Positions 60,341 to 64,000 of a stretch of DNA of 64,000 nucleotides are shown here, piece after piece. Each line of letters starts with the position of its first letter. The stretch's first letter is position 1. The DNA is from Arcicella aurantiaca. Its GTDB lineage: Bacteria > Bacteroidota > Bacteroidia > Cytophagales > Spirosomataceae. The stretch spans positions 124,001 to 188,000 of the forward strand of contig NZ_QGGO01000003.1 in the NCBI RefSeq assembly GCF_003148625.1. Direction: 5' to 3'. The position numbers and the translations under genes are program-made. The notes below the pieces were generated by a model. It ran no database searches and was not told the DNA's origin. It saw only the letters and a list, made by a program, of their open reading frames with translations.

Positions 60341-62383
60341 CTACTTCCCACCCAAAACCGTAACCGTCTTTTTATCAACGCCTACGCCTGTGATGGTTAA
60401 TGATTTCCAAGTTTTGGGAAGTTTAATGTCTTTTAGTTGAATGATTCCTTCTTCTTCGATGTCTAAACCGCCAAAACCGTTTAAGATGGTTTGTAAAAAT
60501 CCGCCTGCTCCCGTCGCAAAATATGGATTTGTACCACCTGCCGTTTCTGCTAATACGCCGAATGGGGGTACTTCATTTGGTTTATAACTTTTTGTGAAAA
60601 GTTCGGCTGCTTTGTCGGTATTGTTTAATCTTGCATGAAGAATACATAAAATAGCTTGTGACATGGCTGGACCATCGGCAGACATTCTCGCTTCGTAATA
60701 ATCTAAATCTTTTTTAATTAACTCTTTATCAACAACTTGGTGCATTGGGTACGACAATAAGTTTACGTCCGCTTGTTTGATTGTCTCGCCATTGTAAGTA
60801 GCGTGTTCTTTCGTAACTCCATCGGCATTTCTTAAAATTACTAAGCCATTCATAACTTCTTCCCATTTTGGATTAACAGGCATTTTTAACTCGTCCGAAG
60901 CCTCAATGGCAAAATCCAAAACCTCTTTTACCATGCCATTTGTATAGGCGTTATCGTCCACGTTTTCAGCCCATTCGTCCGCACAAACAACGTTGATGAT
61001 ATGATATTTTCCGTCTGTTCCTTTCTCGGCACGACTAACCCAAAAATCAGCAACTTCTTTTAGCATTGGGTATCCACGAGTTTTTAACCATTCTTTGTCG
61101 TGCGTTACTTGATAATATTTCCAAAATGCCCAACCAACGTCGGCTGTAATATGGTGCTGAAATGGTCCCGTTAAAGCCCAAACTGGCGTAGCTTCTTGTC
61201 CTTTGTCATCAGATTCCCAAGGGAACATAACACCTTGATAACCATGTGATTTGGCATTGGCACGAGCCGACTCCATTCGTTCAAAACGATATTCCAAAAT
61301 AGATTTTGCCATTTCTGGATGTAAAACCAAAATAGCTGGGTACATCCAAATTTCAGTATCCCAGAATACGTGTCCGTTGTATCCTAAACCCGAAAGTCCC
61401 ATTGGTGAAAGGCTATATGCTTGTCCTTCACGGCAGAAAGAATACAAATGATAAAGGGCAAAATGTGCTGCTCTTTGGGCTTCAGCATCGCCTTCAATTT
61501 TAATGTCGGAAGTCCATAATTTTTCCCAACCTTCTTTGTGGCGTTTCAATAAACGGTCGTGTTTTTCTAAGGCTGCATAAATTGTCAAACGTTCTGCTTC
61601 GTTGAGTGGGTCAGGTGTTTGTTCTGTCGAAATCGTTGAACCTACTACACTAAATGAATAGGTTTCGTTGGCAATCATTTTTTTTGAGAATTTCAAACGG
61701 TGCATTCCGTAGTCCCATTCTTCGTGAATTAATTGTGGTTCTTTGCCACGTTCTTCTGCAAAAACAAATGAGTTTGATGCCGCCAAAGTATGTTTACCCG
61801 TTGGAGATTTTGCAACAGAAGTCATCAATGGAATTAATGCGTGCGGACGGTCAATAAGTGCATAAGAATTTTTTACATCACGCAACATATCAGGTGCCGA
61901 CATTACGCTGTGGGGCGTTATTTCGCAATCTTTTTTTGCTTTAACTTCCACATCAATCATCATGGTATAAGGCAAATGACGTAATGCCATAATCGAATAT
62001 TTAACCGCAACTTTATCAGAATAATCAAAAGTGGTAGTTAAAATGGCATTTTTCATGTCCAATACTTGCTTGTAGTTGCTAATATCAGCACGTCCCAAAC
62101 GGCGACCATCAACTTCTAAATCCATATTGGCAAACTCAAAAGTTTTTAAGATATTTGACACTCGTCCACGTCCGTAAGTGTCAAAAGCTCCGTTCAAAAC
62201 TACGTCTTTTACTTTCAGCGGTTCAGGAGATGAAACAATTCCAATCATTCCGTTGGCAACAGTTACTCCGTAATAATTATTAGGATTAATTTTGTCGGCA
62301 GTAACTAACCAAGGGTCTTGGGCAAACAGTGCAGAACACTGAGCTACAATTAAAGGTAATAGCAATAAAAGTTTTTTCTTCAT
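60341..62383 (-). CDS. secreted glycoside hydrolase family 65 enzyme (kojibiose or related alpha-glucoside hydrolase)
   Basis: I use the ATG at 62383 (680 residues), which starts a clean signal peptide (MKKKLLLLLPLIVAQC...FAQ); the longer frame from 62479 adds 32 residues before it. GH65 landmarks are VFWDTEIWMYPAIL, FPWESDDKGQEATP, HHITADVGWAFWKYY and the general acid E470 in ADEWAENVDDNAYTNG. E613 (VLAETAGGTNPYF) is a candidate general base, close in position to E616 of the Flavobacterium johnsoniae kojibiose hydrolase, as I recall it. A periplasmic place without phosphate supply also favours a hydrolase over a phosphorylase. Substrate could be kojibiose, trehalose or maltose-like. Confidence 0.87.
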   Translation of the reverse strand: MKKKLLLLLPLIVAQCSALFAQDPWLVTADKINPNNYYGVTVANGMIGIVSSPEPLKVKDVVLNGAFDTYGRGRVSNILKTFEFANMDLEVDGRRLGRADISNYKQVLDMKNAILTTTFDYSDKVAVKYSIMALRHLPYTMMIDVEVKAKKDCEITPHSVMSAPDMLRDVKNSYALIDRPHALIPLMTSVAKSPTGKHTLAASNSFVFAEERGKEPQLIHEEWDYGMHRLKFSKKMIANETYSFSVVGSTISTEQTPDPLNEAERLTIYAALEKHDRLLKRHKEGWEKLWTSDIKIEGDAEAQRAAHFALYHLYSFCREGQAYSLSPMGLSGLGYNGHVFWDTEIWMYPAILVLHPEMAKSILEYRFERMESARANAKSHGYQGVMFPWESDDKGQEATPVWALTGPFQHHITADVGWAFWKYYQVTHDKEWLKTRGYPMLKEVADFWVSRAEKGTDGKYHIINVVCADEWAENVDDNAYTNGMVKEVLDFAIEASDELKMPVNPKWEEVMNGLVILRNADGVTKEHATYNGETIKQADVNLLSYPMHQVVDKELIKKDLDYYEARMSADGPAMSQAILCILHARLNNTDKAAELFTKSYKPNEVPPFGVLAETAGGTNPYFATGAGGFLQTILNGFGGLDIEEEGIIQLKDIKLPKTWKSLTITGVGVDKKTVTVLGGK

Positions 62384-62420
62384 TGTTTTTGTCGTTAATA
62401 AAAATGGGTTGAAAAGGACT

Positions 62421-62450
62421 GTCTGCACTAAGATTTTTACAAATCTTACC
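62421..62450. repeat. TAAGATTT-type repeat upstream of the GH65 gene
   Basis: CTGTCTGCACTAAGATTTTT and the nearby ACAAATCTTA resemble the TCTGAACTAAGATTTA inverted repeat at 50005. It lies about 40-70 bases before the GH65 start, so it may be in the leader. Confidence 0.4.
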
Positions 62451-62667
62451 ATCATTAAATCCAAATAATCATTGTTCAAACAAAATATCCATTAACCGAA
62501 ATTATGAAAAATCTTTAACAAATCATTAACAGAATACCATTAGGGGACAGGATAGTCCTAAATGTCTTGACGATATAAAGCACTTTTAGGCTGAAAAATA
62601 GCTTAATCTGACTTAAATTTACCACGTAAATCTGTCTTACTGCTCAGATTACTAAACCATCAATACA

Positions 62668-63828
62668 ATGAGAACACATAAAAAGTATTTCGAAAAATCA
62701 CTATGTTATATTTTTATTATCATCCTTTTTAATTCTTGTAGTAGTGGCATGAAACAACTCCAAAAAGGGAATTTTGATGAAGCCGTTTTTACTTCGGTAG
62801 AACGTTTACAAAAAAGTTCTGATAATAGTAAAGCCCTTGCTGTTTTGCACGACGCTTATCCTTTGGCGGTTGAAAATCATAAACGTACTATTAGAAATTT
62901 TGAAAATTCACATGAGCCATTTCGTTGGGAAAAAGCATTGGCAGAATATCAACAATTGAATAAAATACATGATATGATTGCCCGCTCGCCTGTAAGTGTT
63001 CGTGAAGTAGGAATGCCTCAGAATTATATTAATGAAGTAGAATCTGCACGTAAATTGGCGGCTGATGAACGTTATCAAGCGGGAATGGTGGCTATGAATA
63101 GCAAAGAAAATCGTTTGGCAGCTAAAGATGCTATTGGTCATTTTCAGCGAGTAAATGAGCTGATGCCCAATTATAAAGACATCAATCAGCAGTTAGATTT
63201 GGCTTATCAATATGCTACTTATCGAGTAATTATTGAGCCTGTTCATGATGTTTTTCGTTTAAGAAGTAATGAATATCAAATTTTGCAAGAAGCGTTTAAT
63301 CGTGAAATTTTTCGCTCGAAATTACCAAGTCAATTTGTAAAATATTACACTACAATTGATGTTCAAAAGGAGAAATTTCCAATTCATGAAATCGTAAAAA
63401 TGTCTTTAGTGAATATGAGTTTGCCAATTAAAACGGTAAATTCTTCCGTCGAAAATTTTACAAAATCTGTTAAAACTGGCACAAAGAAAAATAAAGATTC
63501 TACCGTTGTAGATATTTATAAAGATGTTACGGCTCGAATTACGACCTACACCAAAACCATCGTGATGAATGGCACGGTTGAACTGAAAGTTTTTGATTAC
63601 AGAACAAATAACGTCATTACGCAAGAAGTACGAAACGAAGCTTATACTTGGACAGATTCTTGGCAAAAATTTGAAGGAAATCCAGAAGCCTTGAATGGTA
63701 AAAAAGTGCCAACCGCAACTAATTATGGCAATGTAGAACCAAGTGAAATTACTTTTTTTACCAACATTAGTAATCAATTTGCCAATTATTTTCAAGGTCG
63801 TTTGAGAAAAGCGTATCGAGATATGTAA
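62668..63828 (+). CDS. conserved lipoprotein with TPR-like N-terminal region
   Basis: A 386-residue protein with a lipoprotein signal (LFNSC, Cys24), so it is membrane-anchored. Residues about 30-190 are helical and TPR-like (LQKGNFDEAVFTSVERLQK, ERYQAGMVAMNSKENRLAAKDAIGHFQRV). The C-terminal half is a beta-rich domain (DVTARITTYTKTIVMNGTVELKVFDY, then NEAYTWTD). Proteins of this architecture occur in Bacteroidota without a known role. It is divergent from the GH65 gene across 284 bases. I do not recognise a specific family function. Confidence 0.78.
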   Translation: MRTHKKYFEKSLCYIFIIILFNSCSSGMKQLQKGNFDEAVFTSVERLQKSSDNSKALAVLHDAYPLAVENHKRTIRNFENSHEPFRWEKALAEYQQLNKIHDMIARSPVSVREVGMPQNYINEVESARKLAADERYQAGMVAMNSKENRLAAKDAIGHFQRVNELMPNYKDINQQLDLAYQYATYRVIIEPVHDVFRLRSNEYQILQEAFNREIFRSKLPSQFVKYYTTIDVQKEKFPIHEIVKMSLVNMSLPIKTVNSSVENFTKSVKTGTKKNKDSTVVDIYKDVTARITTYTKTIVMNGTVELKVFDYRTNNVITQEVRNEAYTWTDSWQKFEGNPEALNGKKVPTATNYGNVEPSEITFFTNISNQFANYFQGRLRKAYRDM

Positions 63829-63840
63829 AGTTGATTGGAT

Positions 63841-63885
63841 AAATCGGCGAAATATCTGCAAAACATACCGTTATTTCGCTGATTT
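63841..63885 (+). terminator. probable terminator after the lipoprotein gene
   Basis: AAATCGGCGAAATA pairs with TATTTCGCTGATTT (one G-U pair), followed by the T-rich ATTTTGTTTT. Confidence 0.7.
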
Positions 63886-63939
63886 ATTTTGTTTTCAGAT
63901 AAAGTAAGTTTATAAATTGCATGATAAATTCCTCAAATT

Positions 63940-64000
63940 ATGCAGATAAAAGTTGATACCGTAGAAGAATACATAAACCAAATTCCCGAAGAGCGAAAAG
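63940..64000 (+). CDS. DUF1801/YdhG-like protein, 3' end outside window
   Basis: Only the first 20 residues are visible, MQIKVDTVEEYINQIPEERK. The TVEEYI.QIPEER pattern is typical of the start of DUF1801 (YdhG/YobT-like) proteins, small soluble proteins of unknown function. It is cut by the window edge. Confidence 0.6.
   Translation, partial: MQIKVDTVEEYINQIPEERK

Noticed and set aside
63406-63861. 151-codon minus-strand frame over the lipoprotein gene
   Set aside because: Antisense to a gene with clear signal peptide and domain pattern; Phe/Ile-rich with no motif.

Overview
The window comes from an AT-rich chromosome of the Bacteroidota, most likely a Cytophagales relative (Spirosomaceae or Leadbetterellaceae type). 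The evidence is a gliding-associated/T9SS type B sorting domain, two TonB-dependent receptors with carboxypeptidase-like N-terminal domains, LytS/LytTR signalling, DUF349 and DUF418 proteins, and promoters of the Bacteroidota type (TTG, 20 nt, TAnnTTTG). I saw no rRNA, tRNA or CRISPR array, and no complete insertion sequence. Gene density is high, and many intergenic gaps hold palindromic or micro-repeat elements.

Layout. 1-6.1 kb: the 3' part of a polysaccharide deacetylase, a secreted M28 peptidase, a T9SS cargo protein and an acyl-ACP desaturase. 6.1-29.9 kb: a large central-carbon block for growth on acetate, propionate and other C2/C3 substrates. It holds fructose-1,6-bisphosphatase, PEP carboxykinase, a TonB receptor, isocitrate lyase and malate synthase, and an XRE/short-chain-acyl type regulator. 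These are followed by a zinc-ribbon/HTH protein, a porin, an MHS-type transporter, small membrane proteins, a symporter-histidine kinase fusion, an output-less response regulator, a PrpE-like acyl-CoA synthetase and acetyl-CoA synthetase. 30-35 kb: an endonuclease-fold protein with an unknown partner, then CPBP protease, LytS kinase, LytTR regulator and a PH-like protein. 35-45 kb: a second TonB receptor, a renalase-like FAD enzyme, a DUF418 protein, pyruvate dehydrogenase E1 beta, DNA polymerase IV and an ABC exporter. 45-52.5 kb: DUF349 protein, RsmF, FKBP lipoprotein, thioredoxin, RlmF and a KduD-like SDR. 52.6-55.7 kb: a compact operon of an Abi-like HEPN protein, a membrane-anchored P-loop ATPase and a DUF3574-type lipoprotein, which may be a defence module. 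56-64 kb: DNA polymerase I, a DinB-fold protein, a Crp/Fnr regulator, a periplasmic GH65 enzyme, a conserved lipoprotein and the start of a DUF1801 protein.

How it works together. Outer-membrane and inner-membrane carriers bring in small carboxylates. PrpE and Acs activate them to CoA esters, the glyoxylate shunt (AceA, AceB) saves carbon, and PckA and Fbp run gluconeogenesis. The palindrome AGCGAAWWTTCGCT occurs upstream of pckA, aceB and the XRE regulator gene. At pckA and aceB it abuts the -33 TTG with identical spacing, so this regulator probably controls the shunt and PckA together. A second layer resembles CrbS/CrbR acetate sensing, but its response regulator has no DNA-binding domain.

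Intergenic DNA is notable. It includes a bidirectional micro-repeat array between convergent genes, a perfect 15-copy heptamer array, two families of covarying short hairpins, and several longer inverted-repeat elements of 100-130 bp.
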